From the NCBI RefSeq assembly GCF_900177815.1, contig NZ_FXAZ01000001.1, forward strand, positions 992,001-1,056,000: 64,000 bases of DNA, read 5' to 3'. The notes under the pieces are model-generated. The model was not told the origin of the DNA and ran no database searches. It saw only the letters and a list, made by a program, of their open reading frames with translations. The translations under genes and the position numbers were made by a program. This DNA comes from Paenibacillus aquistagni (lineage in GTDB: Bacteria > Bacillota > Bacilli > Paenibacillales > Paenibacillaceae). Below are positions 50,806 through 60,552 of the stretch, one piece after another (the stretch's first letter is position 1; each line of letters opens with the position of its first letter).

Positions 50806-51387
50806 ATGAAGATTGCATTGGTATTGTTCGATGGCGTTACTTTTCTTGATTTTGTTGGGTTCTATGATGTCATCTATCGCCTTACACAATTTGAGAAAAC
50901 GAAGCATACGACTTGGGATATTTGCGGGCTGCGTGATGAAGTGACGGATGAGCTAGGAATGAAAGTCAAGGTAAACGTGATAATGTCTGATCTGTCCCAG
51001 TATGATTTAGTATTTATACCTGGTGGGATGGGAACAAGGAAGCTGAAAGAGGATGAAGCATTTGTCGATTGGATCAAGACGGCAGCCACCGTTACATATA
51101 AATTATCCGTATGTACAGGCTCGCTGCTGTGGGGTGCAGCGGGGCTGCTAACGGATAAGAAGGCGACAACTCACCCGAATGCCTATTCTTTGCTGGAGCC
51201 TTATTGTGCTGAGGTGATTCAGGCGCGGATTGTTAAGGATGGGAATGTGATTACAGCTGGCGGTGTGTCGACATCCATTGATTTAGGTTTATATATTATA
51301 GAGCAGTTCGTTGGGGCGGAAGCAGTCCAGTTGGTAAAAAGACAGTTGGACTATCCTTACAGTGCAGTGGGTATTGTAGAGGTGTGA
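50806..51387 (+). CDS. DJ-1/PfpI-family protein
   Basis: A 193-residue protein; ATG 50806 has AAAGGAG upstream. It opens MKIALVLFDGVTFLDFVGFY, with FIPGGMGTR in the middle and the nucleophile elbow KLSVCTGSLLWGAAGLL (Cys near 102). The arrangement is that of isonitrile-hydratase/ThiJ-type members rather than glyoxalase III. AATTHPNAYSLLE-like sequence follows (ATTHPNAYSLLEPY). Confidence 0.85.
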   Translation: MKIALVLFDGVTFLDFVGFYDVIYRLTQFEKTKHTTWDICGLRDEVTDELGMKVKVNVIMSDLSQYDLVFIPGGMGTRKLKEDEAFVDWIKTAATVTYKLSVCTGSLLWGAAGLLTDKKATTHPNAYSLLEPYCAEVIQARIVKDGNVITAGGVSTSIDLGLYIIEQFVGAEAVQLVKRQLDYPYSAVGIVEV

Positions 51388-51435
51388 ATGTCCAAGCTGT
51401 ATGAGGTACGTTAGCTTGCGAAAGGAGGTGGCACT

Positions 51436-51894
51436 ATAAAAGGCGGTATTTTATTCCTGTTGTGTTCCTTATGCGTGATCATAAGCATAAGTGGCTGCTC
51501 GGAGCGAGTCAAGGTTGGAACAGATATGACTAAAGCCTATGAGCAGGACATCAAACGTATATCGGATGCGATCACCAGTATAAAGGTTACCTTTCAACGA
51601 CCAAATGTCTATTTTAATGTTCATATGGACAATGAACCGAGTGCTGAGGTGGTTCAGGCTGTATTATCTAGAACGCAAGCGTTCACTACCGTAGAAAATA
51701 TAAGTGCGATTGCCGATGCTGTAAACTGGGGAATTGAGATATCTGAAGTCCATCTCTCCATTCGCTTAAATAAAGCGGATGTACCTGCATATCATTATAT
51801 GACAAGCTATTTTAAAACCTCGGATGCGAGCAACTACTCAGCGGAAAATATTGACGCATACAGCACGTGGCATGAAGTTGTCCACTCATCATGA
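51436..51894 (+). CDS. Lipoprotein apparently starting at ATA
   Basis: A perfect AAAGGAGGTG (51421-51430) ends five bases before ATA 51436. From there the frame reads (M)KGGILFLLCSLCVIISISGC, a complete signal peptide with lipobox I-S-G-C. No ATG, GTG or TTG lies between the ribosome-binding site and residue 9 (TTG 51460), which would cut off the charged start. Either a rare ATA start is used or an ATG has mutated. The mature part (VEVVQAVLSRTQAF-like helices and strands) has no recognised domain. Confidence 0.6.
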   Translation: MKGGILFLLCSLCVIISISGCSERVKVGTDMTKAYEQDIKRISDAITSIKVTFQRPNVYFNVHMDNEPSAEVVQAVLSRTQAFTTVENISAIADAVNWGIEISEVHLSIRLNKADVPAYHYMTSYFKTSDASNYSAENIDAYSTWHEVVHSS

Positions 51895-51941
51895 ACGAAT
51901 ATAAAAAGAATTGTTGAGTTACTATAAATCGTTTTTTCCTG

Positions 51942-51971
51942 TTGTCTTATATCTTATAGTGGGTCTATAAA
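51942..51971 (+). promoter_or_regulatory. sigma-A-type promoter
   Basis: TTGTCT (51942-51947), an 18-base spacer and TATAAA (51966-51971), with the next start at 51998. Confidence 0.45.
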
Positions 51972-51997
51972 ACTTAACCTAGTAAATAGGGGGAGCA

Positions 51998-52639
51998 ATG
52001 TCTCAGATACCGTATCTCGAAAAAAGCATTAGGTTAGCCCTCGCAATTGTCGGTTTTCCTTTTACTGCCTTACAAGCACTTCTATCTGCATATCAACTTC
52101 ATAAATATAAGCCAATAGGTGAGCGGGTTTGGATCGATGAACGCTACTTACACGTCAATGCCACAGGAATACCGCAGAATCATAACCCTACAGTCATTCT
52201 TGAATCAGGTATGGGAGGCAGTACGCTGGATTGGTGTCTCGTACAGCCAGAGTTGTCGAAGCTTACTAAGGTCATCTCTTATGATCGCGCGGGTTTTGGG
52301 TGGAGTATATCACCAAACGAGCTACCAACCTGCCAGCATGGTGTCGATGATCTTAGGCAATTGTTGCAGAACATGAATCTTAAGCCTGAGTTAAGCGCTA
52401 ATCAGCTGAAAAATGCTCAGCCGCTCAAACACGATCTGCAAGGTATCGTATTGTCTGCCGGAAGACAGAGTGAGGAGTGGAAGAAAGACCAAGAAAAGCT
52501 ATTGCACTTAACGGAGAAAACCACTCAGATCGTGGTCGAGGAAAGCTGGCATTCTATTCAGATCTACCAACCGCAAGCAGTTATTGATGCAGTAAAGCGT
52601 ATACTGGATAATAATCGGAAAAGGAGCACGAACGTTTGA
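51998..52639 (+). pseudogene. Alpha/beta hydrolase with internal in-frame deletion
   Basis: The 213-residue frame begins as a normal lipase-like hydrolase: one membrane segment, PTVILESGMGGSTLDW (oxyanion loop), VISYDRAGFGWS and DDLRQLLQNMN. It should next give the nucleophile G-H-S-x-G and cap domain. Instead it jumps to ANQLKNAQPLKHDLQGIVLS and the end region EESWHSIQIYQPQAVIDAV, which keeps the catalytic histidine. About 100 residues including the catalytic serine are absent, so the product cannot be a hydrolase. Confidence 0.7.
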
Positions 52640-52780
52640 ACAACACCGTGGAAAGTGTTGGCTACCTTCCTGAAAATATGTATAGTAATGGTATGTTCAA
52701 TTCGATTATCAACATGACTCAGCCTATGTGAGATGCAGCAAAAGGTTGGGTCATGTTTGTCTATGGGGGAGAGATTGAAG

Positions 52781-53284
52781 ATGGACATTTTGAATATTAA
52801 GCATGAGCTGACTGACACGAGAGCAGAGTTACTGGCGCTTATCCACGGATTGAATAAAGCACAAATCAACAAAAAAAGATCGGACGACCGCTGGAGTATT
52901 GGACAGATCTGCGAGCATCTCGCCAAGACAGAAGAAACCTATGTGTACGTAATTAGAAAAGGAATCAGCCGAGCAGAAGATTCAACCATTGAAGCAGGAT
53001 CTTTAAACGTCATGTTGGATCGGAGTAAGAAGTGGCAGGCTCCTGACATTGTTGCACCTTCAAGCGACATTTTTGATCATGATGACCTTGTTTCGATGTT
53101 GAATCATTCAAGAAAAAAGCTATTTGAACTGCTGGACTCTCTAGATGACCCGACTATTCTAAGCAAAAGACATTTTTCACACCCCGTGTTTCAAGACTTG
53201 TTGTTGATCGAATGGATCAAATCGATACCTCTGCACGAGAAAAGGCATATGGAACAAATCAAAGAAGAACTTCAAGATGTTTAA
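52781..53284 (+). CDS. DinB-family protein
   Basis: A 167-residue four-helix protein; ATG 52781 has GGGGGAGAG upstream. Likely metal histidines lie in WSIGQICEHLAKTEETYVYV and PLHEKRHMEQIK. It shares the family with 21275-21769 but belongs to a different branch. Similar proteins are thiol-dependent transferases or have no known activity. Confidence 0.82.
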   Translation: MDILNIKHELTDTRAELLALIHGLNKAQINKKRSDDRWSIGQICEHLAKTEETYVYVIRKGISRAEDSTIEAGSLNVMLDRSKKWQAPDIVAPSSDIFDHDDLVSMLNHSRKKLFELLDSLDDPTILSKRHFSHPVFQDLLLIEWIKSIPLHEKRHMEQIKEELQDV

Positions 53285-53394
53285 ACAAAATCGGCAGATG
53301 GATCTATTCGGATATCGGAATCATCATCTATCTGAATCCGAAGCCCAAAGACTTTCACGCTGAAGGTTTATAATATCGAACAGGTTCTGCTTAT

Positions 53395-53595
53395 GTGACC
53401 CTGTTCGTGAATGATGACTTTACGAAAGTCTCCATCATCGTACCTAATCAGTACAATCGAAAGGGTAACACGGGTGGATTGTGGTCTGCGGACGATGGTC
53501 TTATGATTACAGCGCCTGCAAGCAATCGTGTAGAGGCACTTAATCTTGCGAATGACATCATGAAAGAATATTTGAGAGGCTATCAGCTTGAATAA
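53395..53595 (+). pseudogene. C-terminal fragment of a conserved protein
   Basis: The frame reads VTLFVNDDFTKVSIIVPNQY and GLMITAPASNRVEALNLAND to a TAA at 53593. It has no ribosome-binding site, and the preceding bases contain stops in this frame. It looks like the last 65 residues of a lost gene; the family is not recognised. Confidence 0.4.
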
Positions 53596-53757
53596 AAGGA
53601 GGCACGGTGCAGCGGCCGTTGTTTGAGGACTTGCAAGCGGGAGCGTCTCTGATTCTTCGAAATTAAACAATCATAAGACCATAATTATAAAGGCGTGTGC
53701 TGCGAAGCATTCGCCTTTGCTGTATCTTCATTCCATATCCTAACAAGAGGAGTATCA

Positions 53758-53874
53758 ATGACTCACATTAAAGATACCGATCGATATCTTATTATTCACG
53801 CAGTTGATTTAGGCATAACAACAGCCATGATCATTCAGCTAAAAAAGGGGTATTGCTTAGCTTGTCGTGCCTGA
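53758..53874 (+). CDS. Possible small protein (38 aa) or gene remnant
   Basis: AAGAGGAG lies before ATG 53758, which opens MTHIKDTDRYLIIHAVDLGI and ends CLACRA, followed by six T residues. It may be the N-terminus of a truncated gene. Confidence 0.3.
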   Translation: MTHIKDTDRYLIIHAVDLGITTAMIIQLKKGYCLACRA

Positions 53875-53928
53875 TTTTTTCATACGAGTGAAAGGAGTAA
53901 AATATCACCATATTCCAACAGGAGAGAA

Positions 53929-54087
53929 ATGGAATATAATATATGGTGTGATCCAGATGTGGCAAGGCTGTTGCCTCCTGAGAATATAAAGCGATCATCA
54001 TGGAAGCCTGTTCGCGATTGGCAGCGAATAAGGCAGAGACAGCAAGACCTCCCTGTTATATTAAGCAGAAAGGAGAGATCGTGTTGA
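53929..54087 (+). CDS. Doubtful small ORF overlapping the VOC start
   Basis: ATG 53929 with AGGAGAG upstream encodes MEYNIWCDPDVARLLPPENI and WKPVRDWQRIRQRQQDLPVI, ending at TGA 54085-54087, which overlaps the TTG start of the VOC gene. The composition is protein-like, but the upstream piece KYHHIPTGEKWN in another frame suggests that this too is a decayed gene. Confidence 0.3.
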   Translation: MEYNIWCDPDVARLLPPENIKRSSWKPVRDWQRIRQRQQDLPVILSRKERSC

Positions 54088-54767
54088 AAATTCAGCATGT
54101 GCATCTTTTGACAGATCATTTGGCTAAGCTGGAGGAATTCTATGGTACACAATTTGGACTGCCCATTGTTGAAAGGCAGAGTCAGTCTTTTACAGTGAAG
54201 GCGGGCCGCTCTTATCTGACCTTTTCATCTACGCATATCTCAGGGGATAACCCTTATTACCATTTTGCGTTTGATATTCCCAGCAACAAGATCAAGGATG
54301 CAAAGAGTTGGTTGCAGTCTAAAGCAATTTCCTTAAATGTGCTGCCGAATCATTCCGTTGAATTTGTCTCTTCTAGCTGGAATTCGACCTCCATATACTT
54401 TTACGATCCTGCGGGCAATATCGTTGAACTCATTGCACGACATGATCTTAGGAATGAGAGGGATACCTCTTTTAATGCCAATCATCTGCTTAGCATCAGT
54501 GAGCTTGGTATTGTGGTCCCTGACGTTGTGGGGGTAACAGAGAGATTAACGCGTGAGCTGTCGATCCAGGTATACAAGGGCAGTGTAACCGAGAACTTTG
54601 CTGCCTTAGGTTCCGTTGAAGGGCTGCTTATTTTTAGTGAATATGATAGAGTATGGCTCGGTTCTAATAAGCCTGCACGATATTTTAAAACGGAAGTACA
54701 GCTAGAAGGCGTGAGAACAGGCAGCTATACAATCAGTGACTTGCCTTATTTCCTAGTATGTCGATAA
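54084..54767 (+). CDS. VOC-family (glyoxalase-like) protein, two-module
   Basis: A 227-residue protein; TTG 54084 is preferred over GTG 54081, with AAAGGAGAG upstream. The first VOC module runs from KIQHVHLLTDHLAKLEEFYG to IYFYDPAGNIVELIARHD (His and Glu ligands). A second, weaker module follows (LLSISELGIVVPDVVGVTER). Two-module forms include bleomycin-resistance-like and dioxygenase-like proteins; the substrate is unknown. Confidence 0.78.
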   Translation: MKIQHVHLLTDHLAKLEEFYGTQFGLPIVERQSQSFTVKAGRSYLTFSSTHISGDNPYYHFAFDIPSNKIKDAKSWLQSKAISLNVLPNHSVEFVSSSWNSTSIYFYDPAGNIVELIARHDLRNERDTSFNANHLLSISELGIVVPDVVGVTERLTRELSIQVYKGSVTENFAALGSVEGLLIFSEYDRVWLGSNKPARYFKTEVQLEGVRTGSYTISDLPYFLVCR

Positions 54768-55043
54768 ACGAGATTCGTATTTTTCCGACATTACTTTACA
54801 TGATGTTTAAAAACAGTACTAACAATTGGATATTTTTATGATATGATAGAGTTAATCCTCTTAATGATCAATACATCCTAGATGATTCAACAGCAGAGGA
54901 CGATCAGGCTATGTTACTTAAGAAGTCTCATTGCTAGTATATGATCGAAGAGAATGGTGCTTCTATTTATTGTGAAGTCGAGAAGTCCTAGCAATTCGGA
55001 ATTTTCTCTACTAAAAATACATTAGGATGTAAGGACGGTTAGC

Positions 55044-56543
55044 ATGAGCAACAGACAAACCAAAACAGACGTTATCTTAATCGGTGCAGGTATTATGAGT
55101 GCAACATTGGGAACCTTGCTTAAGGAATTGGCACCGGACTGGAACATTACCGTGTTTGAGAAGCTCGATAAGGCTGGAGAGGAAAGCTCGAACGAATGGA
55201 ATAATGCTGGAACAGGACATGCTGCGCTGTGTGAATTGAACTATACCGTTGAAAAATCAGATGGGTCTGTCGACATAAGCAAAGCGGTCAAAATTAATGA
55301 ACAGTTTCAGATCTCAAAGCAGTTTTGGTCTTATCTTGTTAACAGTAATTTGATCCGCAATCCACAAGAGTTCATTATGCCGCTGCCGCACATGAGCATG
55401 GTGCAGGGGGAGAAGAACGTCGCTTTCTTGAGAAGAAGATTTGAAGCGCTGTCAACCAACCCTTTGTTCCAAGGCATGGAGTTCTCTGATGACCCAAAGA
55501 AGCTGAAGGAATGGATTCCGCTCATTATGAATGGCCGCGCATCGAATGAGCCGATTGCTGCCACGAAGATTGACAGTGGTACAGACGTTAACTTTGGTGC
55601 TTTAACGCGAATGCTTCTAGATCATCTGAAAGACAAGGATGTTGACATCCGATATAAGCAGAGTGTAGAAGATATGAAGCGTACAGCTGATGGCTTGTGG
55701 GAGCTTAAGATTCGCAATGTAGACAGCGGCATGGTTGAACGTCACTGTGCTAAGTTTGTCTTTATTGGCGGCGGAGGCGGAAGTCTGCATCTGCTTCAGA
55801 AGTCTGGGATTCCGGAAGGGAAAAGAATCGGAGGCTTCCCTGTTAGCGGACTGTTTATGGTGTGCAACAATTCTGAGGTTGTTGAGAAGCATCATGCCAA
55901 GGTATACGGCAAAGCCCCTGTTGGCGCGCCACCGATGTCCGTACCGCATCTTGATACAAGATATATTGACGGCAAAAAAGCACTGCTATTTGGTCCGTTT
56001 GCAGGATTTTCTCCTAAGTTTTTGAAAACAGGCTCAATGTTTGATTTGATCACCTCGGTCAAGCCGCACAATCTCGGCACGATGCTAGCTGCAGGCGCTA
56101 AAAATATGTCATTAACCAAGTATTTGATTCAACAAGTCATGTTATCCAAGGAAAAGCGTATGGAAGAGCTGCGCGACTTTGTTCCAAATGCCAAGAGTGA
56201 AGATTGGGACTTGGTTGTTGCTGGCCAGCGTGTTCAAGTCATCAAGGACACGACAGATGGCGGCAAAGGCACCCTTCAGTTTGGCACAGAGGTCATCAGT
56301 GCGGCGGATGGCTCCATCGCTGCGCTGCTCGGAGCATCTCCAGGCGCTTCAACTGCGGTTCACGTTATGCTTGATGTTATTAAGAGATGCTTCCCGCAGC
56401 ATCTTAATGAGTGGGAACCTAAGATTAAAACGATGATTCCATCCTATGGCGTCTCATTATTGGAGAACCCTGAACTGATTCACGAGATTCAGGTCTCGAC
56501 TGCTCAATCACTTGGACTTCATAATGAATTGTTGCCTGTCTAA
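55044..56543 (+). CDS. mqo: Malate:quinone oxidoreductase
   Basis: A 499-residue FAD enzyme, full length for the family. It opens with the dinucleotide-binding fold [20 protein letters not shown], followed by [20 protein letters not shown], diagnostic of Mqo. Other marks are [40 protein letters not shown] and the C-terminal [19 protein letters not shown]. It oxidises malate to oxaloacetate at the membrane and passes electrons to quinone, in place of or beside malate dehydrogenase. It is monocistronic and is the clearest housekeeping gene at the right edge of the accessory region. Confidence 0.97.
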   Translation: MSNRQTKTDVILIGAGIMSATLGTLLKELAPDWNITVFEKLDKAGEESSNEWNNAGTGHAALCELNYTVEKSDGSVDISKAVKINEQFQISKQFWSYLVNSNLIRNPQEFIMPLPHMSMVQGEKNVAFLRRRFEALSTNPLFQGMEFSDDPKKLKEWIPLIMNGRASNEPIAATKIDSGTDVNFGALTRMLLDHLKDKDVDIRYKQSVEDMKRTADGLWELKIRNVDSGMVERHCAKFVFIGGGGGSLHLLQKSGIPEGKRIGGFPVSGLFMVCNNSEVVEKHHAKVYGKAPVGAPPMSVPHLDTRYIDGKKALLFGPFAGFSPKFLKTGSMFDLITSVKPHNLGTMLAAGAKNMSLTKYLIQQVMLSKEKRMEELRDFVPNAKSEDWDLVVAGQRVQVIKDTTDGGKGTLQFGTEVISAADGSIAALLGASPGASTAVHVMLDVIKRCFPQHLNEWEPKIKTMIPSYGVSLLENPELIHEIQVSTAQSLGLHNELLPV

Positions 56544-56572
56544 TGGACATGTGACAAAGCAAAAATAAAGAC

Positions 56573-56608
56573 AACGGCCTTGATCTGATATTCTACAGAG
56601 AGGCCGTT
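56573..56608 (+). terminator. Hairpin after mqo
   Basis: AACGGCCT (56573-56580) pairs with AGGCCGTT (56601-56608). The T tract is weak, so termination may be partial. Confidence 0.5.
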
Positions 56609-56762
56609 TCGTATATTGATCCATGCCTATTGTTGCCTTCTAAGCCATTCTGCGTCTGCAATGATGATTGCAGGCGCTTTTTAAAGGCTTCAGCTCAGCT
56701 TGAACAAGGTGAATGCAGCACATAGGCAGCTGAACAACATGAATATGACTTGAGGGAGAACG

Positions 56763-57296
56763 ATGAAAAGAAACGATTCAATCATCCAAACGAAACGATT
56801 ATACCTAAGAGAGCTGACCTTAAATGATGCCTATGCGGTGTACAAACATTTTTCCGATTCTCAGGTAACGCGCTATATGGACATTGAGCCATGCAAAAGC
56901 TTGGCAGAAGCGGAGGAAATCATTTCGTTTCATATCCAGGATACGGGCTGTAGGTATGGGTTGTTTTTGCATGACAGCAGCCAACTAATTGGAACTTGCG
57001 GTTACCATTGCTGGCGGCATGAACCGACGATCAGCAAGGCTGAGCTTGGATTTGACTTGTCACCTCAGTATTGGGGCAAGGGGCTCATGCAGGAAGGCTT
57101 GCTGCATATGATCCGCATCGGGTTTGATGTGATGAAGCTTGATGTTATAGAGGCAACGACCGACGTCGCTAATACACGCTCTCAAAGGTTGCTTAAAAGG
57201 CTGGGCTTTACTGCTACGGGCATTCAAGCAGATGGATTATTACACTTTGCCTTATATACGCCCAGTAAGAATATCAATAAAGGTGTGGAGTCATGA
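56763..57296 (+). CDS. GNAT acetyltransferase, RimJ/RimL-like
   Basis: A 177-residue enzyme opening IIQTKRLYLRELTLNDAYAV. Motif A is YWGKGLMQEGLLHMI and motif B TDVANTRSQRLLKRLGFTAT. Its stop overlaps the ATG of the next NUDIX gene (ATGA), so the two are coupled. Confidence 0.88.
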   Translation: MKRNDSIIQTKRLYLRELTLNDAYAVYKHFSDSQVTRYMDIEPCKSLAEAEEIISFHIQDTGCRYGLFLHDSSQLIGTCGYHCWRHEPTISKAELGFDLSPQYWGKGLMQEGLLHMIRIGFDVMKLDVIEATTDVANTRSQRLLKRLGFTATGIQADGLLHFALYTPSKNINKGVES

Positions 57297-57826
57297 CACA
57301 AAAAGGACATTTGAAACCGTATCCAACCCTTAATCAACCGATTCATTGGGGAGATATTACAGCTTGCTTTTCGTTAGCTACTTCCATTGACGAGGCGCTG
57401 GTAAGCAACGCAAGCATCATTCCGATGGTTGGGGATCGCTACGTGATTATTCAACTGGACAACGGAAAGTGGGAGCTGCCGGGCGGTACTCTGGAACCGA
57501 AGGAAACGTACTTGGAGTGTGTAAGGCGTGAGGTGGCCGAGGAGATTGGAGCAACACTTATCAACTATCAAGTCTTTGGACTTTTTGATTGCATGTCTGC
57601 CGCAGTTCAGCCTTATCGACCACATATTCCGCATCCTCGTTTTTTAAGAGTGGTTGGTTTTGGGGAAGTCCGAATCGTTGGCAAGCCATTGAATCCAGCA
57701 GATGGGGAACAAGTTGTGAATGTGGAGGTTGTCACCATAGAGGAAGCCGTGGAACGGTTCGAATCTATCGCGCGATATGACATTGCTGAACTTTATACAT
57801 TAGCCCATCAGATTCGAACCAGTTAG
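57293..57826 (+). CDS. NUDIX hydrolase
   Basis: A 177-residue enzyme with the Nudix box PGGTLEPKETYLECVRREVA and EEIGA (about residues 62-86). It has a longer N-terminus than minimal NUDIX proteins (about 45 residues before the first strand). It would cleave a nucleoside-diphosphate-linked compound. It is coupled to the GNAT gene by ATGA. Confidence 0.88.
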   Translation: MTQKGHLKPYPTLNQPIHWGDITACFSLATSIDEALVSNASIIPMVGDRYVIIQLDNGKWELPGGTLEPKETYLECVRREVAEEIGATLINYQVFGLFDCMSAAVQPYRPHIPHPRFLRVVGFGEVRIVGKPLNPADGEQVVNVEVVTIEEAVERFESIARYDIAELYTLAHQIRTS

Positions 57827-57914
57827 TATTCATGACGATACATGTAATGTAGCAATCGTATTAACGGCTATTCAGCTACCTTGAATTAAAAAACAAACAT
57901 AGGCAGAACAAAAG

Positions 57915-58541
57915 ATGAAGATCTATTTAGTAAGGCATGGCATGGACGAAGATGGATATCGAGGCGGATGGAGCCAGCGGGGACTAATAGAAGAAGGAAT
58001 CATTCAATCTAGCAAATTGGCATCCCATCTGCATGAACATCGTGAGACTTATCGCATACATACGATTCTGAGCAGCGATCTGCCTCGCGCAGTTGAGACA
58101 GCACAGATCATCGCGAGGAGGGTAGGCATTGACGCTGTCTACTCCGAGCATTGGCGAGAAATGAATAATGGGCTCTTGGCAGGCATGCCCCATCATGAAG
58201 CCGAGGCAAAGTTTCCTGGCGTTTATTTTAACACGCTGAATATGAACACATCATTTCCGGAAGGAGAGAGCCCGGTACATTTTAATCAACGAATAACGAA
58301 TGCCTTTGATCTGTTATGCGATAAGCTCGATAAGCGTCAAATAGAGCACGATGTATTGCTAGTGACCCATGGAGGCGTCATTAATGTGCTGTATTACCAT
58401 TTAACTGGGCAAAAGTGGAGCAACACCTGTTGTTCTTACCCTATAGATAATACGAGTGTACATATTATCGAAAAGAAGCAGGAGCAATGGAAGATTACCA
58501 CTAAAAATCAGACGCTGCATCTTTGTGGAGGGATCATCTGA
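57915..58541 (+). CDS. Histidine phosphatase
   Basis: A 208-residue enzyme: IYLVRHGMDEDGY (phospho-acceptor His), SSDLPRAVETAQIIA, HWREMNNGLLAG and LVTHGGVINVLYYHL (second His). The last base of its stop is the first base of the next ATG. Members act on sugar phosphates or alpha-ribazole phosphate; no substrate is evident. Confidence 0.88.
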   Translation: MKIYLVRHGMDEDGYRGGWSQRGLIEEGIIQSSKLASHLHEHRETYRIHTILSSDLPRAVETAQIIARRVGIDAVYSEHWREMNNGLLAGMPHHEAEAKFPGVYFNTLNMNTSFPEGESPVHFNQRITNAFDLLCDKLDKRQIEHDVLLVTHGGVINVLYYHLTGQKWSNTCCSYPIDNTSVHIIEKKQEQWKITTKNQTLHLCGGII

Positions 58542-58627
58542 TGTCTAATATCAGTGACGCTAATAAGAAAGCTTGGAATGATCGAGTCTATGATTCTTTA
58601 CTAATCTCCCTGGTGAATTTCCGCTGA
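58541..58627 (+). pseudogene. Methyltransferase N-terminal fragment
   Basis: ATG 58541 encodes MSNISDANKKAWNDRVYDSL and nine more residues before TGA 58625. 'DANKKAWNxRVYD' is the usual opening of a Bacillales class I methyltransferase; the rest of the gene is gone. Confidence 0.5.
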
Positions 58628-58675
58628 TCGCGAGCAAACAGTCACTGCAAAAGTTAGAATGGAGGAAAGAGGCAC

Positions 58676-59182
58676 GTGGATCAACTAATGATTGATGAAC
58701 ATCAAGAGGATTGGAGCGCGATGTTTGCTGCAGAGAGGGAAAAGTTAAAGGCTGCTCTAGAGGATATTCAAATAGAGATTGAGCATATTGGAAGCACAGT
58801 CGTGCCAGGGTTAGCTGCGAAGCCAATCATCGATATAATGGTTGGCGTTCAAGAGCTTGACAACATAGATGAAGCACACACTCTAGCTTTAGATAGTATA
58901 GGATATCACTTTGTGGATAAGCCACATAAGGCTTATCGCAAATTTTTTCGAAAGGGTCAGTGGCGGGCAGGCACTCATCATCTTCATATCTATGAGTTGG
59001 ACAGTGAATATTACAAGGATCAGATTCTCTTTAGGAATTATTTAATCCAGCATCCTGAAGAGATCGCTCAATATGCGCAGCTCAAACGTACGTTAGAGTC
59101 GCAATTTCCTAATGATCGTGTATCGTACAAGAATGCGAAATCTTCATTTATTCAGAATCTTATCCGTAAAGCAAAAGCCTGA
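58676..59182 (+). CDS. GrpB-family protein (nucleotidyltransferase fold)
   Basis: A 168-residue protein at GTG 58676 with GGAGG upstream. The GrpB signature is complete: IEIEHIGSTVVPGLAAKPII then DIMVGV, followed by RTHHLHIYE-like sequence (AGTHHLHIYELDSEYYKDQI) and FRNYLIQHPEEIAQYAQLKR. The G-S-T...D-I pattern is the nucleotidyltransferase core. Its role in Bacillales is unknown; some relatives are fused to CoaE. Confidence 0.9.
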   Translation: MDQLMIDEHQEDWSAMFAAEREKLKAALEDIQIEIEHIGSTVVPGLAAKPIIDIMVGVQELDNIDEAHTLALDSIGYHFVDKPHKAYRKFFRKGQWRAGTHHLHIYELDSEYYKDQILFRNYLIQHPEEIAQYAQLKRTLESQFPNDRVSYKNAKSSFIQNLIRKAKA

Positions 59183-59354
59183 CGCTTACAGCATATACTT
59201 GTGATTACACATATGGGAGATATATAACGAAATGCATGCATCCATGATAAAGGACCAATGTCAGCTGCGTGATGATCTTGGTTTTTAGAATGGCACGTTC
59301 GTTTACTAGTGAGATCCATTGACGCTGATTCTATGACAGCAAGGAGATAAACTT

Positions 59355-59849
59355 ATGCCGATTACATTGCGTGAAGATAACAAAGAGTTTCTGTTTCGTG
59401 TATGCGGTGTACTGATTAAGGATGGCAGGATTCTGCTGCACGAGACCAAGGATAAAACAGGTTTGGTGCTGCCAGGGGGAAGGGCAGAAATTAACGAAAC
59501 CACCAGTCAAACCGTTGTCCGCGAATTCAAAGAGGAGCTCAATATCGAGGTAAGTGCGAAAAGAATGTTATGGGTTATTGAGAACTTTCATGCTTATGGC
59601 AAACCGAACCTACATGAACATGGTATCTATTATTTAGTAGAGTGCAGGGATCAGCTAGAGGTTCATTCTAATCGTTTTGCGGGTGTGGAATCAGACATTC
59701 CGTTAACTTTTGCATGGATAGAGCTCTCCGCGCTTTCTGACACTTCAATTTACCCCAAAGCATTAAAGGAGCTAATCCATCATATCGCTGCTGATGCAAG
59801 CATCAAACATGTAGTGAATCATGATTGGGTATCCAGCAATGACGAATAG
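59355..59849 (+). CDS. NUDIX hydrolase
   Basis: A 164-residue enzyme with AAGGAG upstream. The box is LPGGRAEINETTSQTVVREF and KEELNI (residues about 40-65). It opens FRVCGVLIKDGRILLHET. It is a typical small NUDIX pyrophosphatase. Confidence 0.88.
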   Translation: MPITLREDNKEFLFRVCGVLIKDGRILLHETKDKTGLVLPGGRAEINETTSQTVVREFKEELNIEVSAKRMLWVIENFHAYGKPNLHEHGIYYLVECRDQLEVHSNRFAGVESDIPLTFAWIELSALSDTSIYPKALKELIHHIAADASIKHVVNHDWVSSNDE

Positions 59850-59884
59850 GCCGCAGTCTTATAAAATAAGGGAGGAACATGTTT

Positions 59885-60103
59885 ATGAATCGCGTTGGTG
59901 CATTTGTTGTTTATGGTCTATGGCTTATGATTATGGCGCTTGAACTGCTTGGATTCTATCGCTTGACACACGAAGTACATACTGCTGATGAGATGATCTT
60001 CTTCTTAGCGTTAATCTTCGTCACTTTAGTTGCGGGTGCAGTAGGAATTTTCCTTTATACCGTTGGGAGCAGAGATAGCAAAGAAGCCACTAATGAAATG
60101 TAA
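59885..60103 (+). CDS. Small two-segment membrane protein
   Basis: A 72-residue protein; ATG 59885 is favoured over ATG 59879 because GGGAGG then has a normal spacing. Two hydrophobic stretches (about residues 6-24 and 37-58) and a polar tail. No family is recognised. Bases 60104-60351 contain only a short AACCTT/AAGGTT hairpin and a TATAAT-like box near 60263. Confidence 0.55.
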   Translation: MNRVGAFVVYGLWLMIMALELLGFYRLTHEVHTADEMIFFLALIFVTLVAGAVGIFLYTVGSRDSKEATNEM

Positions 60104-60351
60104 GATATCACAGGGACATAGGTCATTTACATAACATGATTATCATTGCAGACATAATAGGGGAAGAGCAATTCGTTGAAGTCTATAGGATGCAAGCAGC
60201 ATACTCTTATTAAGTTAGATAGAGTAAACATTGAATCGGCATTGCCATGTGTACAACTCTTTTATAATAAAACCTTCTCTTGAAGGTTCGTTCACCCATT
60301 CCTATGCTAGATGTATATGAGACTAATGATTAAGGGTATTGAGGTGACAAC

Positions 60352-60552
60352 GTGAGTGCCTATCAAAAACCTAAATTAAATCAAGAAAACGAAGTCCTCA
60401 TTCCTGACTTTGATGAGCGTATCATAGGTGCGAAGCTGTACATGGGACTTGAAAGCATGCGCTTTTATTCAAAAATGGGATGGAATGACGCATACGCTGA
60501 GCTGCGTGATGAAATGTTGAGTCTCCCCGTTTACAGGCAGGTGAGCATTTGA
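60352..60552 (+). CDS. Small hypothetical protein coupled to the next GNAT
   Basis: A 66-residue soluble protein at GTG 60352, with GAGGTGAC upstream. It reads DFDERIIGAKLYMGLESMRF and YSKMGWNDAYAELRDEML. Its TGA overlaps the TTG of the following gene (TTGA). No family is recognised; tight coupling suggests a joint function. Confidence 0.55.
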   Translation: MSAYQKPKLNQENEVLIPDFDERIIGAKLYMGLESMRFYSKMGWNDAYAELRDEMLSLPVYRQVSI

